Positions 26,791-35,064 of a stretch of DNA of 50,013 nucleotides are shown in pieces; position 1 is the first letter of the stretch; each line of letters starts with the position of its first letter. The stretch lies in NCBI GenBank assembly GCA_021741145.1, contig JAIOYK010000037.1, forward strand, positions 1 to 50,013, written 5' to 3'. This DNA comes from Rhodospirillum sp. (lineage in GTDB: Bacteria; Pseudomonadota; Alphaproteobacteria; Rhodospirillales; Rhodospirillaceae). The notes under the pieces are model-generated. The model saw nothing but the letters and a program-made list of their open reading frames with translations. It made no database searches and was not told the origin of the DNA. A program made the translations under genes and the position numbers.

Positions 26791-28017
26791 TTACCCGAGC
26801 AGGTCGGCCAGCGCCGACGCCACGGCCAGCGTGGCCTTGCGCAGGTCCTCCAGCACCAGCTTCTCGTCGGCCCGGTGGCCGTTGGCCTCCAATAGGGAAT
26901 GGGGTCCCGCGCCATAGAGGACCGTCGGAATACCCGCTTCCGAATAGTGACGGGCATCGGTGTAGAGCGGCACGCCCACCGTTGGCACGGGCTCGCCCAT
27001 GGCCGCTTCCGCCGCGGTCTGGAAGGCCTCGGCCAACCGGTCGGATCCGGGAACCGGACCAAACGGAATGGCCAGCATGATCCGGCGGATGTTCAGGCTG
27101 ATGCCTTCCATGTCCTTGGCGGTCTCGGTCAAAAGAGTCTCGATCTCCGCTTGGACGTCCAAGGCGTTCTCCTCGGGGATCATGCGGCGGTCCAGGCGGA
27201 AGGTCACCTTGTCCGGAACCACGTTCGTATTGATCCCGCCGGAGATCAGGCCGATCACCAGGGTCGGCGTATCGATGCCCGGGACTTGGGATTTGGTCTT
27301 CGACAGCTTGTCCCTTAGGCCATAAAGGGTGGCCATCAGGGTGGTCGCGGCCTCCAGGGCGTCGTGGCCAGTATCTGGCCGGGCGGCATGGGCGGACTTG
27401 CCCGACACCGTAACCTCCAGGTGTAGGCAACCATTATGGGCCGTCACCACTTGATAGGAAAACCCGGCGGAGACGGCATAATCGGGGGTGCTGATCCCTT
27501 CCTCCAACAGCCACTTGGGGCCGATGGAGCCGCCAGCCTCCTCGTCGTAGGTCAGGTGGAGTTCCACGGTGCCCTTCAGGACCGCGCCCGCTTGTTTGAG
27601 GGCCAGCAGGGCATAGGCGTAGCTGGCGAAGTCGGACTTGGAGACGGCCACGCCCCGCCCATACATCAGGCCATCGACGATCTCCGCGCCATAGGGATCA
27701 CGGGTCCAGCCCTCGCCGGGCGCGACCACGTCGCCATGGGCATTCAGGGCGATCACCGGGCCGTCACCGAAGCGCTCGCGGATCACCAAGTTGGTGGCGG
27801 AAACCATGCCGTTGGCCTTCACCAGGTCTTCGGGCACGGGGTGGCGCTCCACGGTGAAGCCCAGGGCCTCCAGCAGGACCGCGGCGCGGTTGGCGTGGGG
27901 CAGACAGTCGCCGGGGGGATTGTCCGAGGGCACCTTGACCAGTTCCCCCAGGAACCGAACCTGATCGGCGTGCAGGGAATTGACGGCGGAAAGTAGGGCG
28001 GCGGGGTCGAGGGTCAT
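26791..28017 (-). CDS. M20-family amidohydrolase/deacylase, ArgE/DapE-like
   Basis: A 408-residue M20 metallohydrolase, a family of dinuclear zinc amidohydrolases that remove N-acyl or carbamoyl groups. Visible parts are LNAHGDVVAPGEGW (His94, Asp96), the catalytic glutamate in TYDEEAGGSIGP (around 159-160), the dimerisation domain SGKSAHAARPDTGHDALEAA and a late histidine in LEANGHRADEK. The motif that normally supplies the bridging aspartate (GRGxxDxKG) reads GRGVAVSKSD, with Val at the usual Asp position and an Asp four residues later. This could be a subfamily trait or altered metal binding. It overlaps the carbamoylase-type gene by ATGA at 28014-28017 and is the last gene of the unit. 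The substrate is unknown. Confidence 0.85.
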   Translation of the reverse strand: MTLDPAALLSAVNSLHADQVRFLGELVKVPSDNPPGDCLPHANRAAVLLEALGFTVERHPVPEDLVKANGMVSATNLVIRERFGDGPVIALNAHGDVVAPGEGWTRDPYGAEIVDGLMYGRGVAVSKSDFASYAYALLALKQAGAVLKGTVELHLTYDEEAGGSIGPKWLLEEGISTPDYAVSAGFSYQVVTAHNGCLHLEVTVSGKSAHAARPDTGHDALEAATTLMATLYGLRDKLSKTKSQVPGIDTPTLVIGLISGGINTNVVPDKVTFRLDRRMIPEENALDVQAEIETLLTETAKDMEGISLNIRRIMLAIPFGPVPGSDRLAEAFQTAAEAAMGEPVPTVGVPLYTDARHYSEAGIPTVLYGAGPHSLLEANGHRADEKLVLEDLRKATLAVASALADLLG

Positions 28018-29258
28018 CGGAGGACGTCCTTGGCGAGCAATAGAAGAGTGTCATGGAGCACCACGGCGCCCAGACCGGCGTCCTCGGCGGTGATGCGTTC
28101 CAGAGGATTGTGGGAAATGCCGCCCGCGCAGCGGACGAAGAGCATGGCGACCTCCGTCAGGCCCGGGAACGCCATGGCGTCATGTCCGGCGCCGCTCATC
28201 AGGGCATGGACCGACAGGCCCCTGCCCGTGATGGCGCGGGAAAGAGCCTCCATCAGCCGAGGAGAACAGGGGGTGGCGGCGTTTTCATGGAGGGGCTCCA
28301 TGGACAGCATGAGGTTCCGGCGGCGGGCGAGGGCGTCCAGTCGGTCGTCCAGGTCGGCGACCGCCTTGGCGCGATCCTCGTCCTTCGCCGCGCGCAGGTC
28401 CAGGGTGAAGCGGACGGCCCCGGGGATGACGTTGACGGCGCCGGGCAGGGCTTCCAATTGGCCCCCGGTGGCGACGACCCCATGGTCCCGGCCCACGGAC
28501 TCCACGGCCAGAATCGCCTCGGCGGCCCCGGCGAGCGCGTCCCGGCGGGCCGCCATGGGGACCGTGCCCGAATGCCCCGCCAAACCGGCCAGCCGATAGG
28601 CCCGGCGGGTCGCTCCGGCGATGGCCGAGACGACGCCCAGGGGCAGACCGAGGCTTTCCAGAAGGGGGCCTTGCTCGATGTGAACTTCCAGATAGGCATG
28701 GAGGGATCCGGGTTTCCGGGCGGCCTCCCTCCAACGGGCGGGATCAAGGCCGAAGGTGTTCAGGGCCTCCGATAGGCTGATCCCATCCCGATCCAAGGCA
28801 CCCAAGGTGTCGGGATCCAGCGTGCCCGCCTGCCCCCGGCTGCCGATCAGGGTGGCGCCGAAGCGCACGCCCTCCTCGTCGCCAAAGCCCACGACCTCGA
28901 TGGGGAAGGGCAGGCGTGTGCCTGCCCGGTTCAGGGCGTCCACGGCCTCGATGCCGGTGACGACGCCGAGCATGCCGTCGTAGCGTCCGGCGTCCCGCAC
29001 CGTGTCCAGATGGCTGCCGACGAGCACGGCGGGCGCATCTGGATCCATCCCATCATAGCGTCCAATAACATTGCCCAGGGCGTCCACCCGGTGGATCATC
29101 CCCGCGGCGGTCATCCATTCGGCGACAAGGGCATTGGCTTGGGCGTGCTCGGGGGTCAGATAGATGCGGGTCAGCTTCGAGGCGCCGTCCGCGCTCAGGG
29201 CGGCCAGCGCGTCGCAGCGGGTCATCAGACGGGTCCCCGCGGTGGCGGGATCGATCAT
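28014..29258 (-). CDS. Hydantoinase/carbamoylase-family amidase (allantoate amidohydrolase-like)
   Basis: A 414-residue Zn-dependent amidase of the M20-related carbamoylase group, which includes N-carbamoyl-L-amino-acid hydrolases, beta-ureidopropionase and allantoate amidohydrolase AllC. Metal ligands are visible: His83 and Asp94 (GSHLDTVRDAGRYDGMLG), Glu129 (GFGDEEGVRF), His193 (YLEVHIEQGPLLE) and a C-terminal His (GGISHNPLE). AGHSGTVPM is the dimerisation-domain motif. Such enzymes release ammonia and CO2 from a ureido group or hydrolyse allantoate. Both ends overlap neighbours by 4 bp (gntR at 29255-29258, M20 at 28014-28017), implying translational coupling. Which ureido compound it uses cannot be read from the sequence. 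Confidence 0.87.
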   Translation of the reverse strand: MIDPATAGTRLMTRCDALAALSADGASKLTRIYLTPEHAQANALVAEWMTAAGMIHRVDALGNVIGRYDGMDPDAPAVLVGSHLDTVRDAGRYDGMLGVVTGIEAVDALNRAGTRLPFPIEVVGFGDEEGVRFGATLIGSRGQAGTLDPDTLGALDRDGISLSEALNTFGLDPARWREAARKPGSLHAYLEVHIEQGPLLESLGLPLGVVSAIAGATRRAYRLAGLAGHSGTVPMAARRDALAGAAEAILAVESVGRDHGVVATGGQLEALPGAVNVIPGAVRFTLDLRAAKDEDRAKAVADLDDRLDALARRRNLMLSMEPLHENAATPCSPRLMEALSRAITGRGLSVHALMSGAGHDAMAFPGLTEVAMLFVRCAGGISHNPLERITAEDAGLGAVVLHDTLLLLAKDVLR

Positions 29259-29992
29259 GGGCTGTCCTTGAGGATGTCGGCGAAGACTCGCCTCAGGTCC
29301 ACGCCATCCTCCCGGTGGGAAGAGAGGTCCAGGCTGTCGGCGATCTCGTCCATATGCGCGGCCATGGCCGCGGCGGCGCCCTCCACGTCCATGGCGATCA
29401 GACGGTTCAGCAAACCATCATGGCCGTGGTGGGAACAGTCCGTGGAGCCCGGCCGCTCGTAGACGGCGATGACCAGGGAGGAGCGGGAAACCAGCTCCCG
29501 CAGGAAATCCATCAGGACGATATTTCCGGCGATGTCGGCGAGCAGCAGGTGGAAGTCGCCGGACAGGCGGATGACCGCGTGGCGGTCCCGGCGGCGGTGG
29601 GCGTCGGCTTCGGCGGCCACATGGGCCTCCAGCTTGGCGCGGGCGTCGGTGTCCATGCGCGCCGCGGCGGCGCGCACGATGCCGTCCTCGATCAGCCGCC
29701 GGGCCTCGAAGACCTGGCGGGCTTCCTCCACCGAGGGGGTGGCCACCCGGGCGCCGCGGTTGGGTTCGACGGTCACCATTTTTTCGTGGGCCAAACGGGT
29801 CAGGGCGGAGCGCACCCGGGCGCGGCTGACGGAAAAAATGGTCGCCAAATTCTGTTCCACGAGCTTGGTGCCCGGAGGGAGGCGACGGTCGATGATCGCC
29901 TCGGCGATGTGGCGATGCACGTCGTCCTCGGTCATGTCCTCGCCCAGGTGAAAGGGGGGCGTGTGAAGGGGGGCTGCGGTCAGGCGCGACAT
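29255..29992 (-). CDS. GntR-family regulator, FCD type
   Basis: A 245-residue regulator with an N-terminal winged helix (about residues 20-90: HRHIAEAIIDRRLPPGTKLVE, NLATIFSVSRARVRSALTRL) and a C-terminal all-helical FCD domain (VFEARRLIEDGIVRAAAARM, LSGDFHLLLADIAGN, and a histidine-containing late segment) that usually binds a metal and a small acid. FCD regulators of the VanR/FadR group bind palindromes like ATTGTATACAAT; the window holds ATTGTCGACAAT before the ABC operon and related sites just upstream of this gene. I infer that it represses the ABC operon and its own transcript. It overlaps the carbamoylase-type gene by 4 bp. A start 19 codons downstream (MTEDDVHRH) is possible. Confidence 0.88.
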   Translation of the reverse strand: MSRLTAAPLHTPPFHLGEDMTEDDVHRHIAEAIIDRRLPPGTKLVEQNLATIFSVSRARVRSALTRLAHEKMVTVEPNRGARVATPSVEEARQVFEARRLIEDGIVRAAAARMDTDARAKLEAHVAAEADAHRRRDRHAVIRLSGDFHLLLADIAGNIVLMDFLRELVSRSSLVIAVYERPGSTDCSHHGHDGLLNRLIAMDVEGAAAAMAAHMDEIADSLDLSSHREDGVDLRRVFADILKDSP

Positions 29993-30041
29993 GTCCTTGG
30001 CGTCCGGTCAAACGGGGCGTGAATGGTCTCGGTGGGTCGTG

Positions 30042-30066
30042 ATTGTCGACAGTCATGTCAACGATT
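30042..30066. promoter_or_regulatory. Candidate GntR operator upstream of gntR
   Basis: ATTGTCGACA (30042-30051) followed by ATGTCAACGA (about 30055-30064) gives two TTGTCGACAA-like sites about one helical turn apart, 50 bp before the gntR start. On the minus strand TTGACA within the second site could be a -35 element. The match to the palindrome at 36243-36254 suggests autoregulation of the gntR-carbamoylase-M20 segment. Confidence 0.55.
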
Positions 30067-30109
30067 TGATTGGTTATACCATGTTCCCGGAACGGGACAT
30101 GGATTTCTT

Positions 30110-30970
30110 CTATCCAAGCTCGAAGGTGGTGATGCCCCAAAGCCGGTCGAGGTCCAGGGCGATGGGCGGGGCACCGCGATACATGCGGGCACATTCGAAG
30201 GCCGTTTCCGCCGCGAGGTCCCGGGCCAGGGTGGCGCCCAGGGGATTGATTTCGGGTATGTCCAGGATCAGCTTGGTTGCTCCAGCGGCTTTGACGAGGG
30301 CGGCGAGCAATTGGAGAGCCCCGTCCAGGTCCGGAGCGATCAGCGGTCCCACCTTGTGGCCGTCGTGACAGGCCCGGATGACGCCGCAACCGACCAGGGT
30401 TCCGTCGCGAACCAGCCCGCGCGCGGCACCGGGTTGGCTGTACCAGTGGTTCAAGAAGGTGTCCCGGGATGCTGGATAGGCCACGGCCTTGTCCAGGGCA
30501 CGCAGGCCCGGCCCGGGTGTCCCGGACAGGTCGATGGTGGCGTCGGGTCTGGCCGGAGGCAGGGAATCGGCGGAAAAGGAAAAGCGGTGGCTGGTGAAGG
30601 CCAGGGCGAACCCGGATTTGGCGTAATTGGCCTGCTGGGCGGGGACCCCGTCCAGGCCCACGGAGCGGGCCTCGCTCCCGTTCAGAGCGGCGCGCCAGCT
30701 GGCCCACCCCACGCCCTTGCCCCGCCAATCGGGGTGGACGATGTAAAGGCCCAGGAACGCGAAGCTCCGGTCATCGGAATGAACAAGGGACAGGCCACCG
30801 ATAGCCTCGCCCTCCGGCGTTTCCGCCAGCCACCAGCCCTTGGGGTCGGCGGCGTGGAAGGTGGCCGCGTCGGTCGGGGCCGGGTTCCACCCTTCCATCC
30901 GGGCCCAATCGACGAGCCGCGCGGCGGCTTCGGGTTCCGTGGCTTGGCGGATGGAGAAGGGGGCGGTCAT
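30110..30970 (-). CDS. GNAT-family N-acetyltransferase with C-terminal second domain
   Basis: A 286-residue protein. The N-terminal half is a GNAT fold with the acetyl-CoA loop region YIVHPDWRGKGVGWASWRAA (about residues 72-91). The C-terminal half resembles the extra domain of two-part GNAT proteins (Acetyltransf_18 type), ending in the conserved-looking ARMYRGAPPIALDLDRLWG and ITTFELG. The acceptor substrate is unknown; in this setting an amino compound produced by the pathway is plausible. The start at 30970 overlaps the racemase stop as ATGA (30967-30970). A longer open frame upstream lies inside the racemase gene and is rejected. Confidence 0.83.
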   Translation of the reverse strand: MTAPFSIRQATEPEAAARLVDWARMEGWNPAPTDAATFHAADPKGWWLAETPEGEAIGGLSLVHSDDRSFAFLGLYIVHPDWRGKGVGWASWRAALNGSEARSVGLDGVPAQQANYAKSGFALAFTSHRFSFSADSLPPARPDATIDLSGTPGPGLRALDKAVAYPASRDTFLNHWYSQPGAARGLVRDGTLVGCGVIRACHDGHKVGPLIAPDLDGALQLLAALVKAAGATKLILDIPEINPLGATLARDLAAETAFECARMYRGAPPIALDLDRLWGITTFELG

Positions 30971-31707
30971 GAAGGCTCCGGGGCATATTTGGCGAAGGTC
31001 CCAGTATAGGTCTTCGGGCGCGGTCGCGCATAGGGGCCGACCTTGCTGGTGCGCAACCCCAGGCCCACCAACCCCTCGAGCAGGCGCACCCCGGCGGCCA
31101 CGCCATCGATGACCGGGACCCCACAGCGCGCGGCCAGTCGGGAGGGCAGGTCCGCCATGCCCGCGCACCCCAGGACGATGGCTTCGGCCTTGTCGTCCCG
31201 GATGGCGTACTGGATTTCCTCGACGATGCGGTCCTCCGCCGCGCAACCCGGTTTGTCCAGGTCGAGGACCGGGATGTCGCTCGCCCGGATGGCGCAGCGT
31301 TCGGTGACCCCATAGCGGTGGGCCAGGTGCTCGATGGTCGGCACGGAGCGGGACAGCGTGGTGACAACGGCGAAGCGGTTGGCGATCAGGGGGGCGAGGC
31401 GCATCCCCGCTTCGCAGGTGCCGACGACGGGGGCGGTGGCGAGACTCCGGGCGGCGTCCAGTCCCGGGTCGTCGAAACAGGCGATCAGATGGCCGTCCAC
31501 GCTCTCACTTTCCGCCCGGGCGATTTCCTCCAGAAGGCCGGGCAGGCAGAAGGCCTCGTCGTACCACCCCTCGACACTGACTGGTCCCATGGCGGGGTTG
31601 CGGGCGATGATCTCCGTGCCCGGAGAGGCGGCGGCCTGGGCCGCGGCGCCGATCTTGGCGGTCATGCTTTCAGTGGTGTTGGGGTTGACAACCAGGAGGC
31701 GAGGCAT
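30967..31707 (-). CDS. Asp/Glu/hydantoin racemase-family protein
   Basis: A 246-residue protein of the Asp/Glu racemase superfamily, closest in appearance to the hydantoin/allantoin racemase branch. It opens LLVVNPNTTESMTAKI and carries two catalytic-cysteine contexts, IACFDDPGLDAAR (Cys77) and IVLGCAGMADLPSR (Cys181). Enzymes with this fold racemise hydantoins, allantoin, aspartate or glutamate, or isomerise maleate and arylmalonates. Being coupled with a carbamoylase-type amidase favours a hydantoin- or ureide-like substrate (inference). It is 2 bp after the downstream-reading permease gene and overlaps the GNAT gene by 4 bp, so all are one operon. Confidence 0.87.
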   Translation of the reverse strand: MPRLLVVNPNTTESMTAKIGAAAQAAASPGTEIIARNPAMGPVSVEGWYDEAFCLPGLLEEIARAESESVDGHLIACFDDPGLDAARSLATAPVVGTCEAGMRLAPLIANRFAVVTTLSRSVPTIEHLAHRYGVTERCAIRASDIPVLDLDKPGCAAEDRIVEEIQYAIRDDKAEAIVLGCAGMADLPSRLAARCGVPVIDGVAAGVRLLEGLVGLGLRTSKVGPYARPRPKTYTGTFAKYAPEPS

Positions 31708-31709
31708 GA

Positions 31710-32555
31710 TTAGAAAACTCCCTTGCCCGCGTCGGAGCCCTGGCGGAGCCGACGTCGGCGGGTGAGGGTGACGGCGGCCAGACAGACCCCGATCACCGTG
31801 AAGGAAAAGACCGTGGTGACGGTGCCCAGGGCATAGAGAACCGGCGTGGTGACATTGGTTGTCATGCCATAGATTTCCAGGGGCAAGGTATTGCTGACCC
31901 CGGAGGTCATCAGGGTCCGGGCGAATTCATCATAGGACAAGGTGAAGCCAAACATGGCCACCCCAATAAGACTGGGGGCGATGATGGGCAGGATCACATG
32001 GCGGATGGTCTGCCAGGGCGTGGCGCCCAGGTCCCGGGCGGCCTCCTCATAGGAGGGGCTGAAGCGGTTGAAAACGGCGAACATGATCAGCAACCCAAAG
32101 GGAAGCGTCCAGGTCAAGTGCGCGCCGAGCGCCGAACTCCACCAGTTCGGTTGCCAGCCGAGGACCCGGAACATCAAGCCGATGCCAAGGCTGACCAGGA
32201 TGGACGGCACGATCAGGCTGGTGACGGTCAAATAAAACAGTGTGGTGGACCCCTTGAACCGCCGCCGGAAGGCAAGGCCCGCGCTGACGGAGATGACCAC
32301 CGTCAGCACCATCACCACGAAGGCCAGAAGCAGGGACCGTTGGAGGGAGCCGCCGAAGTCGCCCACCATCTGGGGTTCGAACAGATTGGCGAACCAATGG
32401 AGGGAGACGCCGCGCATGGGGAAGGTCAGCCCCCCCTCCGGCCCCTGGAAGGAGAGGATGAAAATGGCGATCATCGGCCCATAGAGGAAGAGCACGAAGA
32501 GCGCGAAAAAGGCGGCCAGAAAGGGAAAAGCCTTGGAGCGGGTCTCGGACTGCAT
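31710..32555 (-). CDS. ABC transporter permease, PotC-like
   Basis: A 281-residue inner-membrane permease with six hydrophobic segments beginning FLAAFFALFVLFLYGPMIAIF. The EAA cytoplasmic loop is SYEEAARDLGATPWQTIRHV, followed by VILPIIAPSLIGVAMFGFT. It is of the spermidine/putrescine (PotC) class of group-1 importers. It forms the channel with the PotB-like protein 18 bp upstream. The stop lies 2 bp before the racemase start. The cargo is unknown; Pot-type systems carry polyamines but also many other small amines and acids. Confidence 0.92.
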   Translation of the reverse strand: MQSETRSKAFPFLAAFFALFVLFLYGPMIAIFILSFQGPEGGLTFPMRGVSLHWFANLFEPQMVGDFGGSLQRSLLLAFVVMVLTVVISVSAGLAFRRRFKGSTTLFYLTVTSLIVPSILVSLGIGLMFRVLGWQPNWWSSALGAHLTWTLPFGLLIMFAVFNRFSPSYEEAARDLGATPWQTIRHVILPIIAPSLIGVAMFGFTLSYDEFARTLMTSGVSNTLPLEIYGMTTNVTTPVLYALGTVTTVFSFTVIGVCLAAVTLTRRRRLRQGSDAGKGVF

Positions 32556-32573
32556 GGCTGGTCTCTCCCTTTT

Positions 32574-33476
32574 TTACAGTTCACGCCGGATGTCGACGGC
32601 TTTCAGCATGCCGAAGACCATCAGCAGGACCACGGCCAGCAGGACCACGGCGTCGGCGGCCGCGGCGGGGTATTGCAGCAGGGAAATCTCGTTGTTCATC
32701 ATCACCCCGACCGAGGCCCCCTGGCCTCCGCTCATCAGGCGCACGGTGATGAAATCTCCCATGACCAGGGTCACGACGAAGATCGAGCCGATGACGATCC
32801 CCGGACGGCAGAGCGGAACGATCACGGACCACAGGGTTTGCCAGGCGCTGGCTCCCTGGTCGGCGGCGGCCTCCAACAGGGAGCGGTCGATACGCATCAT
32901 GGAATTGAAGATCGGCACCACCATGAACAGGGTGTAAAGGTGCACGAAGGCGAGGATCACCGCGAAGTCCGAGAACAGTAGGAACTCCAGCGGATGGTCG
33001 ATGATTCCCACACCCATGAGCCCCTGGTTGACCAACCCATTCCGGCCGAGGACCGGGATCCAGGAAATCATGCGGATGACGTTGGACGTCCAAAAAGGGA
33101 TGGTGCAAACCATGAACAGAACGATCTGCCAAGTCAGGGTGCGGACGTGGAAGGCCAGGAAATAGGCCACGGTGAAGCCGATCAGCAGGGTGAGGACCCA
33201 GGAGGCCGCCGCGTATCCCAGGGTCGACAGGAAGATCGACCAGGTGACCGGCGAGCTCAGCAGATAGGTATAGTTGTCGAGGATCACGTCCGGGATCAGC
33301 GCGTATTCGCTGTAATCCCAGAAACTGACGATGACGATGGTGACAATGGGGAAGATCAGGAACAGGCCCAGGACAAGGGTCAGGGGCGCGGCCTGTAGCC
33401 AGGAAACGGCCTCGGCCCCAAGGCGCGCCAAGCCCTTGGGTCCCTTGGCGGACGGAATGGCATCGGTGGCGGACAT
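32574..33476 (-). CDS. ABC transporter permease, PotB-like
   Basis: A 300-residue inner-membrane permease with six hydrophobic helices after a short cytoplasmic N-terminus (LVLGLFLIFPIVTIVIVSFW is the first). The EAA loop is LLEAAADQGASAWQTLWSV, followed by VIVPLCRPGIVIGSIFVV. It is the first permease of the pair and matches the PotB/PotH class. It is separated by 168 bp, including a strong hairpin, from the binding-protein gene upstream, and by 18 bp from the PotC-like gene. Confidence 0.92.
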   Translation of the reverse strand: MSATDAIPSAKGPKGLARLGAEAVSWLQAAPLTLVLGLFLIFPIVTIVIVSFWDYSEYALIPDVILDNYTYLLSSPVTWSIFLSTLGYAAASWVLTLLIGFTVAYFLAFHVRTLTWQIVLFMVCTIPFWTSNVIRMISWIPVLGRNGLVNQGLMGVGIIDHPLEFLLFSDFAVILAFVHLYTLFMVVPIFNSMMRIDRSLLEAAADQGASAWQTLWSVIVPLCRPGIVIGSIFVVTLVMGDFITVRLMSGGQGASVGVMMNNEISLLQYPAAAADAVVLLAVVLLMVFGMLKAVDIRREL

Positions 33477-33594
33477 GGGCGGGTCTCCTGGTTTTTCTTA
33501 ATCGCGATGGTCACTCAACGGTTGCCCCCGTGACACCATCTCCGTGCGCTTCCGCGCAGGCGGGAATGATGAAGGAGGAGGGCGGAAATACCGG

Positions 33595-33632
33595 AAAAAG
33601 GACATCTCCGGCGCGGGCGGAAGCCGCGCCGG
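33595..33632 (-). terminator. Attenuator-like hairpin after the binding-protein gene
   Basis: CCGGCGCGG (33608-33616) and CCGCGCCGG (33624-33632) form a 9-bp perfect stem with a 7-base loop, 12 bases after the binding-protein stop. On the minus strand CTTTTT follows some seven bases beyond the stem. It would partly terminate transcription, leaving more binding protein than permease. Confidence 0.65.
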
Positions 33633-33644
33633 AAGTGGTCCACA

Positions 33645-34979
33645 TCACGCCGCGATGAACTCGTTCCACTTTCGGATCATGTATTTGTTCTCGTCCATGA
33701 CCGAGTTCCAGCAGGCCACCCGGCCCATACGCTCTTGGAAGGAGCCGCCGTCGCGGACGGCGCCAGGCTCTTCCATGACCTTGCCATCGGGGGCCTTGAT
33801 CTCGCCCTCGGCGGCCTTGCCATCCATCCAGAAGCCCCATTCGTCCGCCGTCATGAATTCCATGGCGGTGGTCGGGCAGGCGGAGTAGTAACCCTGGCGT
33901 AACAGATAGGCGCCGACCCAGCCCGACAGATACCAGTTCAGGTATTCATAGGCGGCGTCGCGCTCCAGACCGGTCAAATGCTTGGCCATGCCGATGCCGC
34001 CACCCCAGGCGCGGTACCCTTCCTTCAGGGGCTGGTACTTACAGGCAATCCCCTTGGAGCGGACCGCGGCGACGGCCGGGGACCACATGGACTGGATCAC
34101 CACCTCGCCCGAGGCCATCAGGTTCACGCTCTCGTCGAAGGACTTCCAGAAGGCGCGGAACTGGCCATCCTTCTTGGCCTTGATCATCAGGGCGATGGTT
34201 TTGTCGATTTCTTCCGTGGTCATGTTGCCCTTATCGGCGTAGGAGACCTCGCCGAGGGCTTCGGAGACCATGGCGGCGTCCATGATGCCGATGGAGGGAA
34301 TGTTCAGGATCGACGCCTTGCCCTTGTAGTCCGGGTCCAGCAAGTCCGCCCAGGAGGAGACTTCCTTGGTCAGATCCGGGCGGATGCCCAGGGTGTCGGC
34401 GTTGTAGATGGTTGGGATCATGGTCATCCAGCCCGTGGGGGCATCGGCGAAGGTGGTGGAGTCTTCCCCTTCCACGAAGCCCACCGTATGGGGGGCGGTG
34501 CCCTGGGCGATGACGCTGTCCGGCGTCAGCTTGCCGGTGATGAACAGCTTGGCGATTTTGTCGTAGTTTTTGATCTTGGAAACGTCCATGGGCTGCATGA
34601 CGCCCGACGGGAAGACCTTCTTACAGATCCAGTATTCAATATCGGCGATGTCGTAGGACTGGGGTTGGGTCACCGCCCGCTGGGCCACGGCGTCGGAATC
34701 CAGCGCGGTCAGTTCGAGATTGAAACCCAGGTCTTCCTTCACCTTCTCGGCGATGGCGTTCTGGTTGGATACGCCCGTGCCGAACTGGCGCAGGGTGACG
34801 TTCTTGATGTTCTGGGCCCAGATGGTGGGGAAGCCCGTCAACGCGCCGGATCCGGCGGCCAGACCGGCCACGGCCGCGGCGCCCTTCAGCAGGCCACGCC
34901 GGGACAGACCCGCCACGCGGGTGCCGGAGGCGTCCTTCGTGGCGGTGAGGGGGCCTTTGGTGGTCGTCACGTCACTCAT
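33645..34979 (-). CDS. Tat-exported ABC substrate-binding protein, PotD-like
   Basis: A 444-residue periplasmic binding protein. The N-terminus has a twin-arginine signal (LSRRGLLKGAAAVAGLAAG, Arg27-Arg28, probable cleavage after WAQ near 56). The mature part is extracellular family 1/PotD-like: LRQFGTGVSNQNAIAEKVKE, TALDSDAVAQRAVTQPQSYD, GWMTMIPTIYNADTLGIRPD and AWGGGIGMAKHLTGLERDA. It is longer than E. coli PotD (348 residues). Tat export means it folds in the cytoplasm first. The ATG at 34979 has a GAGGAG site and gives the full Tat signal. Adjacent to the ATPase and permease genes, it defines the specificity of the importer; the ligand is not evident. Confidence 0.92.
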   Translation of the reverse strand: MSDVTTTKGPLTATKDASGTRVAGLSRRGLLKGAAAVAGLAAGSGALTGFPTIWAQNIKNVTLRQFGTGVSNQNAIAEKVKEDLGFNLELTALDSDAVAQRAVTQPQSYDIADIEYWICKKVFPSGVMQPMDVSKIKNYDKIAKLFITGKLTPDSVIAQGTAPHTVGFVEGEDSTTFADAPTGWMTMIPTIYNADTLGIRPDLTKEVSSWADLLDPDYKGKASILNIPSIGIMDAAMVSEALGEVSYADKGNMTTEEIDKTIALMIKAKKDGQFRAFWKSFDESVNLMASGEVVIQSMWSPAVAAVRSKGIACKYQPLKEGYRAWGGGIGMAKHLTGLERDAAYEYLNWYLSGWVGAYLLRQGYYSACPTTAMEFMTADEWGFWMDGKAAEGEIKAPDGKVMEEPGAVRDGGSFQERMGRVACWNSVMDENKYMIRKWNEFIAA

Positions 34980-35064
34980 CGTTACTCTCCTCGGAAAACC
35001 GTTGGGGGTGGAGCCCATTGGGCGGGGGAACGGAAAGCAAAATTGGGGGAGGGTGGGGGGCGGC

